NCBI RefSeq assembly: GCF_000801105.2
Contig: NC_079516.1
Coordinates: 6,572,001 to 6,636,000 of the forward strand
DNA: 64,000 nucleotides
DNA from: Raphanus sativus
Taxonomy: Eukaryota > Streptophyta > Magnoliopsida > Brassicales > Brassicaceae
Reading direction: 5' to 3'
In this document: one piece after another, positions 46,252 through 57,518 of the stretch
Position numbering within the stretch: position 1 is the stretch's first letter
Layout: every line of letters starts with the position of its first letter
Notes under the pieces: model-generated
Seen by the model: the letters and a program-made list of their open reading frames with translations, nothing else
The model's database searches: none
What the model was told of the DNA's origin: nothing
Translations under genes and position numbers: made by a program

Positions 46252-47976
46252 CTAGTGGTTTTCCGGCGCTACGCGCCGGGTCTGTATGTTTTATTCTTAC
46301 ATCAATTTATAATTTATTATATGATTTTAGTAAAGAGAATATGTTAAAAATATGAAAATGAAAATATGTTAAATGAAAATGATATTTTTCTAATATTTTT
46401 GATAGTGGTTAACGAACGTAGTATATTACTTTGTTTGAAATTGTTTAGTTCAAATAGAAATAACATAAGTGGTTGATACTAATTGATTTAATAAAAATAG
46501 AATAAAAAGCTGATAGTCGTAACAAAGTTAATTTAGTTAGAAATAAAGCAAAGTTGATATTTTATTTAGAGAACATACTTATATTATTAATTATTAGAAT
46601 ACTTATGAACTATTAAACTTGTACTAATATATGTACTTCAAAGAATAGAAAGATAGAATAAGTTTTATATTTTATAAATTTTATAAAAAAAATAAGGGTG
46701 AAGTATCAATTTTTGGTAAACTAATTGATGAGTATTAATATATACTTTTCAGATTACCACGTTTATTTTTTCAATATGGAGGTGCGAGTTGTATGTGTTA
46801 GTTTAGTTTGAAGGCCTCTAAAAAATATGTATTTTAAAATAAGAAACATAAATTTATTTTCTATATTAGTTTTGTTATAATGGAAAATTATGTCCGTCTG
46901 TTAACAAATTCTTGTTTGTCTACCCTTATTTGCAAATATCAACAAATCTTGATAAATTTAAATATATTTTTTTAGCTAAAAATATAAATGTTTGGTAAAC
47001 TCCTTTATTTAATGGATAAATTCTATTTTAACCGGAGTGAAACATTTCACCAAATCTTTTTATCTTTCCATCAAGCAACAACATATCAACTCCAACAGCT
47101 TGCCTTTTTCTTAACATTTCAGGCTTGCCAAAATTGTTGTATCCTAGTCTTAACAACATCTCTATACCGACTTGTCTTTAACTCTGAACAATGAAACTGG
47201 GACTTCGACATGATCTGAAATGGAAAAAGTAAAGGGATTTCCACCCGAGCTCTCACACCTTCTATACATAGGCAATGAAGCTGAGAAAGCATGAATTAAA
47301 TAAGTATTCAATATGAGAGAGTGGGATGAGTGGGATTTCTGGATTCATGAACGGTTACGTCGATTGTGTTAAAGAAGGAGAATCGTAGAGGTCCTATTCT
47401 CCATCGTCAACATCAAATTCGAAGAAACCCTATGAAGCAATGTTTTGAAATTTGATTCGGATACTGAACCAGACGATTTACCGGGTCGTTGGGTCAAATG
47501 ATCAACCGCTGATTAATATGAATTAAATTTATTATATAATAATATATTAGGAATGAAAATAAATATATAAAAACTAAAGTTAATATTTTAAAATGTTTTT
47601 TAAACATCAAAATAATAGTTTTATAAAATACTACAATTCCATCAAATATTTTTTCTTTGGTTCTTAAATTTTGGATTTTTTACAAAACCTAAATCCAATT
47701 AATATGAATTAAATTTTGCTGTCGAAAAAAAAAACGATTTACATTGGGTCACCAAATCTACCGGTTCAACCGCGGATCCGGATCGGATTCAAAATACTGT
47801 TGTAAACTCATGGACATTTATGAAAGAAAGTTTAAAAATTCAATGTCTTTCACAATTAACACCAATTAAAACCTATTAAATATAAGTTGAGAAAATATTT
47901 TAATGGTTAAAAAGAAAATGCCACATGGCATTTTTTCCCCCCAAGGAGATAAAAAAACCTGCTTTATATATAAAGA
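46252..47976 (-). mobile_element. Non-autonomous Helitron (minus orientation) with strong hairpin
   Basis: Plus strand: A, CTAG (46252-46255), then a 7-bp stem hairpin CCGGCGC-TAC-GCGCCGG (46263-46279). Read on the minus strand this is a model Helitron 3' end. The likely 5' end is TCTTTATATATAAAGCAGG (plus-strand end at 47976). About 1.7 kb, with no Rep-helicase frame. A smaller repeat is nested at 47441-47803. Confidence 0.75.
47441..47803. repeat. Small repeat nested in the Helitron
   Basis: Loosely inverted ends (GATTCGGATACTGAACCAG ... ACCGGGTC at left; CCGGTTCAACCG ... GGATCGGATTCAAAATACTG at right) resemble the repeat at 17813-18530. No coding frame. Confidence 0.45.
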
Positions 47977-48469
47977 TTGTGAAATCCTGTCTAAATCTCC
48001 TCTGAGGTGCTCTAAAACGCATAACTTTTTCTAAAGTCACCACTATATACTGACTATGCAATATATGGCTGGTTCTATATGGTGTGAAAATCTGAACGAG
48101 TTGACAAAAAAAAAAGTGAAAATCTGAACGACGTCGTCCTTCAGTGGAGAGGAAGTGAGGTACACGCGTCTCCCCGACCCACACGGCCCTACTGTCTCCG
48201 GTCAACCCTGCACTGTCGTTGTGGCAAGTGCTTCTCTATCCTCTCATCACACGTGCTTCCCAGCTCATTCACTCTCTGTCTATATGTTTTTGTGTTATAA
48301 CAAGGGTGAATTGGCGAAATAGCTAAGTTTGGAATGTTAATTAAGTGGATGACTATGATTTTGACAGTATTAAGTAACTATCATTTGTGCACCATTTTGT
48401 CCGGTTTTAGCCCTTTCTCTTACCGGTGGAAGGAAAAAAGCAAATCACAGGGAAAAAAGTGAGGCCAAG
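47977..48469. other. Intergenic sequence
   Basis: No gene supported. GTGAAAATCTGAACGA is repeated at about 48085 and 48115. Confidence 0.45.
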
Positions 48470-48715
48470 TCTAAAGGAAGAAAGAAAGCCACATCACATT
48501 AGTTAAATATGACTAATAATAAGGCCACATCACACACATACAAACCACATCACCCAAATTAAATGAGACCACATCACACACATACAGACCACTAAGGGAA
48601 GAAAGGAAGCCACATCGCCTTGGTTAAATATGGCTAATAATAAGACTATATTACACACGTACAAAACACATACAATTTACTGGAAATATTAACCCACATC
48701 CGAGATAATAATACT
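48470..48715. repeat. Imperfect tandem duplication of about 122 bp
   Basis: CTAAAGGAAGAAAGAAAGCCACATC (near 48470) recurs as CTAAGGGAAGAAAGGAAGCCACATC (near 48592), each followed by GTTAAATATG(A/G)CTAATAATAA and CACAC(A/G)TAC. Further CACATCACACACATACA copies lie between. Confidence 0.7.
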
Positions 48716-48894
48716 AAACCCTAACGTAGAAATGTCAACCCACATCTAAGATATAAACAGTTTCTCCCGTTTCCAAATAATAACATTCACCAAATTTATA
48801 ATACTATACTACATGGTGGATATAGTATAGTACTTTTATGGTGGATATAGTATACTACATGGTTTGAAATTTCTACGAAACCATAAACATTTGC

Positions 48895-49145
48895 CCTTAA
48901 ATACTAAACCATAAACATTGAACCCTAAATTCAAATATAAACCCTAAACCCAAATAAAGAAAGTATTTCATATCACCGAAATAGTATATAGCTATAACCC
49001 AACACACATCACTAAATGCTAAACCCAAACCCAACTTTTGAATACTAAACCCTAAACAACTATCACTAAACATAAACCCCAACCCCCTCCTTCCAAATAC
49101 TATACCCAAACCTCTATTAGTAAATTTAAATCCTAGGCATGAACC
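48895..49145. repeat. Degenerate CCCTAAA-rich stretch
   Basis: Many partial copies of AAACCCTAAA / AAACCCAAA in one strand sense, none forming a long perfect array. It is an interstitial telomere-like low-complexity tract, not a telomere. Confidence 0.6.
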
Positions 49146-49415
49146 TAAAAACCCAAATACAATCTATAATTAGGCACATTTATTTGGTTAGTAGGTTGCA
49201 TATTTTCTATTCCATACAATTTAAGTAGTATAGTAAACGAATGTTCCAAATAATCAAATTTGTCCAACAATCGAAAGCATGAATTTCATATTACAATCAA
49301 TTACACAAAATGACAAAGAAGAGAACTATCAAATTTAAAAATATGACAGATTATTAGGTTTTAAGGAATAATATAGAAATCTATCTCAAATAGTATGGTA
49401 ACCTTAAATAAATAG

Positions 49416-49637
49416 CTACACTAAAAGAATATATACTATACTATTTCTTTCCTCGAATATAGTATAGACGACGAGTTCATCTTCTACAATTCTTCTTTTT
49501 TTCAAACATGCTGATAAAACTTCACTTTGTTCACCGTCGTTGTTTTTCACCACCATACAGAGATCATCTTCATCTCCTCTCTTTTTCTTCTGACACAAGG
49601 ACGCTTTTACCGGTTCTCCGTCGTTATTCTTCACCAT
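49416..49637 (-). CDS. Unidentified 73-aa frame with an internal duplication
   Basis: The product is made of two tandem copies of a charged motif of about 28 residues: MVKNNDGEPVKASLCQKKKR then GDEDDL, followed by VVKNNDGEQSEVLSACLKKR and IVEDEL. It is strongly charged (Lys/Arg then Asp/Glu), with a hydrophobic last dozen residues. I recognise no family. It could be the first exon of a transposon gene or a degenerate short gene; it sits between the CCCTAAA-rich tract and AT-rich spacer. Confidence 0.35.
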   Translation of the reverse strand: MVKNNDGEPVKASLCQKKKRGDEDDLCMVVKNNDGEQSEVLSACLKKRRIVEDELVVYTIFEERNSIVYILLV

Positions 49638-50732
49638 TGAATCACTAAAACAAACAAAACATAGTATGAAAACAAAACCAAAAACAAAAACAGAGTACTA
49701 AAATAAAAACAGAGGATTAAGGCAAAAACTTAATTGTAAGAATCAATGATTTAAGAGAAAGAGGTAAATAAATGAAAGAGTTGTATTGTTTGCTCACCGT
49801 AACCTTTCGCCGTGTAACCTTTCGCCGTAAACATAATGGAGTTCGTCGGAAGTTAGCATTGAACAAAATTGATTAATCTTCTCAATAATTACTAATAAAA
49901 AGTGTGACTAACAAAGGAACACACGTGTGATCATAAAAAATATGACTCACAAAAGAACACATGTGTGATTACAAAGTGTGAACAAAAAAAGAGACACAAA
50001 AACTTTGCCACATTAATTATTAATATAATTTTGTTTTCTTTGTTTGCAGGTTTCTCAGGTTATTCACGAGGACAATATGGCTATTATTTATAAAAGAGAA
50101 GCAATGTATAGATGAGTTAGGGATTTTAGCTATTAGCTGAATTATCTTTTGTTTGATTGCTGTACAATGCAATTTCCCTTATAACAAAAGAACAATATTC
50201 GAAACAGAACTTATAATATCTCTTTCCATTATAAAATTGAATTTGATTCCCACATTCCTAACAATTACTGCCACTCTTGGATAAGTTCATAGGTTCTTTT
50301 TCGATGTGGTACGTTTTCCAGCCTATTTTTTCCCCTTTGTTTGTACTTTTATTCCTTGTGCATGCATTGCTCTCTCGCTCTGTATGATATATACACAGAA
50401 AGAAACAAGAGGATGCATGCATGCGCATGTATATAATCTATCACGTCATATACGGTTTAATAATTAGTCGAATATCACGGAAAACAATTGGTTAATCGCT
50501 TTTTTCACCGAATAATACCATCTACATGTGATGTAAATCATATATAATATATAATACATATCAACAGTATAGAATAGGGTACCGCTAGTTGACAAAAAAA
50601 AAAGAATAGGGTACCGCTGAATATAATATACCATGCTTTGGTCGTCCAAAGGCAAAGGAACGATTTGTCAAAATAAATCTCGCTGCTAACTCTTTAAAAT
50701 CTATTTATACGTCAATATATATACTTCGAGAT
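49638..50732. other. Intergenic sequence
   Basis: No supported gene. CACACGTGTGATCA and CACATGTGTGATTA words recur at about 49921 and 49959. Confidence 0.45.
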
Positions 50733-52270
50733 GGATTAGCCAATAAACTTGAATTCTTCCATAGTCGACGAGGAATTTGCGTTAAAACTTGATGTCCGGT
50801 TGATGAAAGTACTAAAACTAATGGTGTATTCGACTTACAATTAAAAACACTAGTACGTATATGTAGATAAGAAACAACCAAACATACAAGAAACCGAAGC
50901 AATGAATACCCCTTATAGCCAAGAGGGCTGATCCTAGACGAAGTTCATTGAAAAGGATTTATCCTAGACAAAGCTTAATGAAGCATTCATCTTGACTTCC
51001 AAATCAAAAAAGCTAATATACATAAATCGTATGGTCTTTAGATTGTAAATGAATATTTAGAATTGCTTAAGAATTTATAGCCCAATAAATCTGAAGGACA
51101 TGGCTCTAGTACATATACGATCATCATTAAAAGTCAGAACTTATAGAATCAAGGGAAGTGTTGACAGAAAAAGAAAAAAGAATCAAGGGAAGTATAAGAA
51201 AGAAGTATTGGCCCAGTATAGATAAAGGAGCCAATCATAGTGGGTGATTGGTTCAGCTTTATCTTCCTACTTTAGCTTTATTTATTTTTAAAGCACTAAA
51301 CTTTACCAATCATGTTGTAGTTTTATTTTTGTTAGTCAAAGCCTACAACAAATTACTATTAATTTTTACCAATCATGCTTTAGATTTATTTTTAAAGCTA
51401 CAGCAAAAAATCTAAAGCAAAATTTTTTTTTATGATTTTTAGGCAAAAAACCTACATCCTTGTTTTATAGGCTGTAGAAACATTAAAATGATAAAAACTA
51501 TTTATGATATCAAATAAATTAGATAATCATAATAAAAACATTTATAAATATTTTACTTTAATTCTAGGTGTTTTCAAAACTTTTGAATTTTTTTAAATAA
51601 CATAAAATATTATTTCTATATCATATTTTAAATAACAATAAACTTTGATAATTTATAAAAATCATTAATATAAATTATTTTATTTGATAAAAATAATTAT
51701 TTTATATATACATCACATATTTTATTTTGAAATATCTACAACATATAACTTACAACTACAACAAATTTAACTACAGCAAAAGTCTCTGCAAAAAAATCTA
51801 CAGCAACAACTTTACAGCTACAACAAACTTATCTACATCTAAACTATTACAACTAAATTTTCATAACCACAGTCGAACTAATCACCCCCATAGTCCTTGA
51901 TAACCCAAACGTAAGTCACTGGGTCAGAAGTATTTATCTTGTAGTCGGGCTCATGGATTAATGTTCCTTAACGATGTTCCTTAGCAAAGCCTCTTTATGA
52001 GGGAAAATGTGAGAATCGAGGAGGAAAGAGAAGGGAAAAGCCTTTAAATAAAGTCTGGTCTTTATTTACTACTGAACAAAAAAAAAAAAAAAAAATTTGG
52101 TTAAAGGACAAAGTCCAATCCCTCTAATAATGATGCCCTAAGCTAGTATCTTAAAAGTCAAGTTCACTTCTCATGTTTAGTAGCGTTGATAATAAGAAAA
52201 AAACGTAGAAAATGACCTCTCCAATGTCTTACAAACAAGGGACCATTTTGAGATTTCAATAAATGACTCG
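50733..52270 (+). repeat. Segmental duplication, copy 1 (non-coding flank)
   Basis: Direct, diverged copy of about 54920-55670. Shared blocks include AATGGTGTATTCGAC, CAAGAAACCG.AGCAATG, GCTTAATGAAGCATTCATCT, AATAAATCTGAAGGACATGG, GAAGTATTGGCCCAGTATAG, and further on GTCTTA.AAACAAGGGA.CATTTT. It is interrupted by the element at 51242-51889. The homologous stretch at 54.9 kb lies right after a truncated protease gene, so this copy may mark a further protease unit that has been lost. Confidence 0.85.
51242..51889. mobile_element. TIR element with a paralogous empty site
   Basis: The element (about 648 bp) has GGGTGATTGGTTC at left and GAACTAATCACCC(CC) at right, and is flanked by ATAGT on both sides (51237-51241 and 51890-51894). 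The duplicated segment at 55451-55465 reads straight through (CCAATCATAGTCCATGATAACC), giving the unoccupied site. The interior is AT-rich with CTACAGCAAAA words and no ORF. Confidence 0.88.
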
Positions 52271-52595
52271 ATCACAACCGTGTGGATTTTAATTTTTATA
52301 TTAAATCATTTTAGTTTATTAAATAAAATTTATCAGTAAATTAGTATAGTTTATTATTATGTATTATCTATCTCTATTATATCGTGTTTATGTGATTTAT
52401 GATATCATTATTATAAAAAAATCAAATTTTGTATTTTTGTAACAATTTTTTTTGAAAACATAATTACGTAACAGTATTATTTTACATATTTTTATTTCTA
52501 AATTTGAAATATATATAAAATTTAAGAAAAAAATACATTGGAAAACACTTTATCAGTTTCTAATTACACAAAAAACACTTTTCATGGAAAACATT

Positions 52596-53190
52596 TTTGA
52601 TGTGTGTATTGCCATGTTCGAAAACTCAGACAACTCGACCGAGTATACGGCGGATACACGCTCCGCGGCAAGCAACCGCGTCAAGTTGGTGTTATTCGGT
52701 TAAAAACCCGGTTCTCTGAAAAAACAATTTTTTTTTTACTTTTTGAGTTAGAAATGAATGTTTTGTTGATAGAATTACTATATTTCGGTTATTATATGTA
52801 TATAAAACAAGAAAGACGAAGAGAAATGCGAAGAATACTTGTCGACGGCGAATTTAAAGTTGCAGGGAAAAAAATTGAGGGGAAGAAGACAGGGGTATTG
52901 TTGTCAATTCGCCAACATTAATGACAAAAAAATATAAAAAAATATCTGAACACTTATGCTGTTCAAACCCAAAACCTTCCTACAAACACAGATAGACCCA
53001 AACCACTGGACCGCTCTATGATTTCTCTTTTGATTCTGCAGAATAAATAAATATCTATATATATTTATTAAAACAACAAAAACTAATCCCTGATTAATCC
53101 ACGATTAATCTCCGATTTTTATGCTACTCGCTAGGCGTTAGTCGACCGCCCGACTCACGCCTACCGCAATTTCGAACATGGGTGTATTGT
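52596..53190. mobile_element. TIR element, superfamily unclear
   Basis: The left end (GTGTATTGCCATGTTCGAAAA) and the right end (TTTCGAACATGGGTGTATTG) are inverted copies. Inside, CGGATACACGCTCCGCG (near 52650) and GGCGTTAGTCGACCGCC (near 53135) give GC-rich patches. A 105-codon frame inside is not a recognisable gene. Confidence 0.6.
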
Positions 53191-53652
53191 CATTTTTATC
53201 ATTTAACTAAATCAATAATCTTTGTCTTTCATTCTTTTTGTCATCGTATTCTTTATCATTTTTTTTCTCCTATACGAAAGAGAGAAAGATCATACAATAC
53301 ACAGAAATCAAAATTAATTAATTTTGGATGCCCACTTTGATAGATCTCTGTTACCAAAATTTATTAGTCCAAACCCTAAAGCTTCCTTTCCTAACTTTAA
53401 TATTGGAGAAACTTGATCTTCCATGTTTCTGCTTCCTCTACCTCTTTCTTCTCCTCCTCTGGTTTCTCACACAAAATAAAGTTCATCGCTCCCAATGATC
53501 CAATTGTTTTCCATGGACTCAGAGCTGCACATACAAACGAACCCAGAAATAAATAACCAAACTTCGTAACACAAAATCGATTTGATTGATTTCATAACTT
53601 AACGATAACATTTAAAAGCAGAGTGTCGATTGTTTCCTTCATGAACCACTAA
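53191..53652. other. Intergenic sequence
   Basis: No gene supported. It may hold a promoter or leader for the glycine-rich frame that follows. Confidence 0.35.
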
Positions 53653-53880
53653 CCGGATCGGACCGGCGCTATTGAGAAACACACGCTGACTAAGATCTGG
53701 TTTCCTTTAATAATCGTCTCTCTGTTCTTATTATGCTTGTCATATATCAACATCTTTTCACGGGTGAAGCGAAAGCAGCTCCAATGTACAATAGAGAAGA
53801 TATGCTTTGGAGGCCGTGGTGGAGGTGGCCGTGGATATCGAAGTGGAGGGTGTGGTGGTTATGGATATGAAAAGAAGTAA
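53653..53880 (+). pseudogene. Glycine-rich frame with a membrane segment, no start codon
   Basis: A continuous 75-codon frame between stops has one clear hydrophobic helix (WFPLIIVSLFLLCLSYINIF), a basic stretch (SRVKRKQ), then a Gly-rich tail (FGGRGGGGRGYRSGGCGGYG) ending YEKK and TAA. It contains no Met at all, so it is either a downstream exon of a gene whose first exon is not recognised or a broken gene. The layout suggests a small membrane-anchored glycine-rich protein. I do not recognise the family. Confidence 0.4.
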
Positions 53881-54227
53881 TAAGATATAAACGAGTTTAT
53901 CAATATTGTTATTAATGAAATTTATTTTAAAATAATAGGAAAACATATTATATTGTATGATATAAAATCTAGTATTATTATTATTTTAAAATCTAGTCAT
54001 AGAAGTTTATCAAAGTTTTATTTCGACGTTTAAAAGTTAACTAAAAATCTAAAGGTTAAACAAGATATACAAGAGAAACTCGTTGAATCAACCTCTTAAT
54101 TATCCACTGTATTTAATCATTTTGAATATAAAAACAAATGACACGTCATAGCTATTAGGCCCAATACGAATGAACCCATGTATCCCCCTCTCGCTTCCCA
54201 CTTCTCTCTCGAAGACAAAAGTTTCCC

Positions 54228-54235
54228 TATAAATA
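54228..54235 (+). promoter_or_regulatory. TATA box of the truncated protease gene
   Basis: TATAAATA lies 55 bp before the start codon at 54290. Sequence just upstream (CACTTCTCTCTCGAAG) is shared with the promoter of the second protease gene at about 57454. Confidence 0.65.
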
Positions 54236-54289
54236 CACTTCGACGCAAAAGTTCTCACAAATCTCATTGAAACGTATCAAAAATAAAAC

Positions 54290-54655
54290 ATGTCTACTGC
54301 AATTAGATTTACTCTCGTGATCCTCTCGGTGTTACTACTATCCTCGTACCTCGGCGGCGTCACGGCGAAATTTATTGAGCAGAACCTAGATGAACGAAAT
54401 ATATTGGAGCGGTGGCTTGTGGAGAATCACAAGAACTATAATGGTCTAATGGACACGGATCAACAGTTTCAGATCTTCATGGACAACGTGAGGTTCGCGC
54501 AAGAGCACAACTCGGTCCCTAATCAGAGTTACGAACTCGGGTTGTCCCAGTTCGCCGATCTGACCAACGAAGAGTTTCGAGCGATGTACTTGAGGAAGAA
54601 GATGAAGAGGACTGGGGTTTCGGTTAAGGCAGAGAGGTATCTTATTATGAAATAG
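54290..54655 (+). CDS. Secreted prodomain-only remnant of a papain-like protease
   Basis: The 121-aa product has a signal peptide (residues 1-26, hydrophobic VILSVLLLSSYLGG) and an almost complete I29 inhibitor prodomain ([42 protein letters not shown]). It then stops at ERYLIMK* just before the mature protease would begin. It is highly similar to exon 1 of the full-length gene at 57519. Sequence after it (about 54845-54915) resembles the 3' flank of that gene (about 59730-59810), so exons 2-5 were probably removed by a deletion. It has an intact start, TATA box and frame, so it may be expressed as a free propeptide; free I29 domains are known as protease inhibitors in other organisms. Whether this one is expressed cannot be told from sequence. 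Confidence 0.75.
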   Translation: MSTAIRFTLVILSVLLLSSYLGGVTAKFIEQNLDERNILERWLVENHKNYNGLMDTDQQFQIFMDNVRFAQEHNSVPNQSYELGLSQFADLTNEEFRAMYLRKKMKRTGVSVKAERYLIMK

Positions 54656-54844
54656 TATATTTCCATATTACTAGAAGGATAATTATGTTAATGTTCGGAT
54701 ATATCCATATGTGTTTTAGGATATTTTCCAAATCTTTCTAGGTTTTACGTCGGTTGTCTTGACTATATATTTGATTTAACCTTGGTCGATATTCAATAAC
54801 AAGAACATTCAAGTCTTCCGGTTCTTAGTTTACAGTTTATGTCA

Positions 54845-55670
54845 AAACTGAACAACTTCCTCATGGCTAAGATGAAGCAGAGTTAGTTAAAGAATAAGCC
54901 CGTGCATCTATGTTCGAGATGATTAACCAAAAAACTTGGACTTCCATAGTTGACAAGGTATTTGCGATAAAGCCTTATGTTTTTCGGATATGTCGGGTTG
55001 ATAGAAGTACTAAAATTAATGGTGTATTCGACATACAATAAAACTCTAGTAACATATATCTATAAAACAAACAAACACACAAGAAACCGCAGCAATGGAT
55101 GCCTCATGGCCATAGCTGATCCTAGACAAAGTTTAATGAAAGGGATTGATGCTAGTAGCATCATGCTAGACAAAGCTTAATGAAGCATTCATCTTTTTTA
55201 AAAAGCATTCATCTTGACTTCCAAATATTATACATAAATTGTATGGTTTTGAAATTGTAGAAGAAATAGTAAAAATTGTTTACGAATATTTATAGGCCAA
55301 TAAATCTGAAGGACATGGCTCTAGAATCTATACCGCTATACGATCATCATTTTAGTTAGAACTTATAGAATCAAAAGGAAGTATAAGAACAAAAAAAAAA
55401 GAGGAAGTATAAGAAAGAAGTATTGGCCCAGTATAGATAAAAGGAGCCAATCATAGTCCATGATAACCCAACGTAAGTCATTGGGTCAAATCTATTTTTT
55501 TCTTGCAATTGAGCCAGAGATTATGCTAATATTCTAAAAGCCACATTCACTTCTCTCTCATGAGTAGCGTTGATGATAAAACGTCAAAAGATAGTAAATG
55601 ATATTTGATTCTTTTCAATGTCTTATAAACAAGGGATCATTTTCAGACTTCAATAAATGATTTAAAAGTC
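54845..55670 (+). repeat. Segmental duplication, copy 2 (3' flank of the truncated protease)
   Basis: The part 54920-55670 is the uninterrupted counterpart of 50733-52270. The first 70 bp (TTCCTCATGGCTAAGA, AAGCAGAGTT, AAAGAATAA) also resemble the 3' flank of the full protease gene near 59745. No gene of its own. Confidence 0.75.
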
Positions 55671-56122
55671 TAGTTTGATTAACATTACTACATTTTCAAT
55701 GATTATTTTTTCTTGCAACGACTATTACATAAGAGGAATCATGTTTATCTTAGCTAGGTTGAAAATTAATGAAATATGTATACTAGTTAAAATAAATTGT
55801 TTTTCTTTATTTTTTGAGAAAGGGCTTTAGTTAAAATAAAATTGTTGCACGTTGTCCGGCCATTTTTTCACGTTGCGTATGTTCTTATCTAACCAACCTT
55901 CGCTCTTCTTTACTTGTACAACATCAACAAACAAGAACGGTTCAACCTTATGACAATTACATTTTCTGCGAGACAAAAAAAATGTTTATAACTACTGTGG
56001 CTATTTAAACAAAAGACATAATAAGTTAATAACATAAGAAAAGCCAATGCTTTTGTGTTTGACTTCTTGAAAGATTAAAATGATCCACGTTGTTCTAAAT
56101 GGCCCTTGATACAAGTATATAA
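55671..56122. other. AT-rich intergenic sequence
   Basis: Nothing supported. Confidence 0.5.
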
Positions 56123-56381
56123 TACTCTCTCCGTTTCTAAAAAATCCACCTTTTGGAAAAAACCTTTAATTCAAAAAATACATTTTTTGTGTTTTCAATA
56201 TATTGATTAATGATAAATTCTGCATTTCAAAAATATAATTGCATTTATTAAAAATTTATTGGTTAAAATTTATAGAAAATAGTTCATTAAGAAAAATAAT
56301 GCATTAGTAACTACAATTTTATATTTTTTTTAATAATTGTGAAAAACTTGAAATATACATCTTTTAGAAACAAAGAGAGTA
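56123..56381. mobile_element. Stowaway-like MITE
   Basis: TA-flanked, about 259 bp, with inverted ends CTCTCTCCGTTTCTAAAA at left and CTTTTAGAAACAAAGAGAG at right. AT-rich interior, no ORF. Confidence 0.8.
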
Positions 56382-56565
56382 TTGAACTAGGAAAAAACAT
56401 TTTTTCAAAAAGAAAAAAACTAGGGAAAAACCTTAATGTAGAGATATTGTAGACTTATGAATTGTATTTTAAAATATTTTTTCATACTAGATGTGTTATC
56501 CTATTTTATAATTTTGTAACCCTTGGCGTGTACCATATGGGTCACCACTATTCACTAGGAAGAGT

Positions 56566-57078
56566 AGGCATGGGCGTTCGGGTATCCGTTGGCGTTTGGA
56601 TCGGGTTTTTCAGATTTTCGGGTTTTCGGGTTTACGCCTCTAAATCCCATACTAAAATTTTATTAGTATGGGTCGGGTTCGGATAATAATAATTCGGGGT
56701 TCGGTTCAAAATTGTATTGCTTCCTAAAATCATAAAGTAACCATATATTATTCGGATTCAGGTTACATCGGTTCGGTTCGGATATAACCAAAGTAAAAAA
56801 CAAAAACTTAAAGAAAAACATAAAGAAAAACATCTAAATTAAATAAAAATTAATCTCTCACACATAAATTTGATGTAATAATAATAAAATGTTAGATCAA
56901 GCATGAAAACAAACATCATTTGTAAACAATATGTATTACTTTATAGAGAGTAGACTTGTTATTTCAATGAACAAATTATAAAGTATCTATTTATAAGTAC
57001 TGAAAGCAATTATAAATTTTTTGATATTTATTACTATATATCATATTATCATAAATATTGAATTCAATAATTGAAATA

Positions 57079-57117
<39 letters not shown>

Positions 57118-57316
57118 CAAATATTTATATTAATTATTATTTTCGGATTTTTCGGGTTATCCGTTCGGGTTCGGTTAATAACACTTCGGGTTTGGATATT
57201 TTTTATACCACCCTACAAAATTCGTTCGGATATTTTTATATTTTGGGTCGGATAATGGATCGGATTTTTCGGTTCGGGTTCAGTTCGGATTTCGGGTTCC
57301 GAATTTTATGCCTAGG
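56566..57316. repeat. GGTTCGG-rich hAT-like repeat with a TA microsatellite
   Basis: Opens TAGGCATGGGCGTTCGGG and closes TTCCGAATTTTATGCCTA, which are inverted at their tips. It has many TTCGGGTT and GGTTCGGAT words. A (TA)n run of about 36 bp lies at 57080-57115. Confidence 0.6.
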
Positions 57317-57518
57317 CGGCTAGGCCTAAGGAAGAGTCTTAAAGAAACTACCAGGTTAGATTTGAAATATTAAAAGGAGGATTGGCCGCATATCTCAATA
57401 GTAGCCACATGTGCTCTTTCTTGCACATTGTATATGAAGATCTGGTTCGCTTCTCACTTCTCTCTCGAAGTCAAAACTTTCCTTCCCTATTGAAACATAA
57501 CTAAAAAAAAAAAACACA

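Noticed and set aside
48895..49145. Telomere or telomeric fusion point
   Set aside because: The CCCTAAA copies are few, degenerate and interrupted, within ordinary spacer.
52604..52921. 105-aa frame
   Set aside because: Lies inside a TIR element and has no recognisable domain; likely chance.
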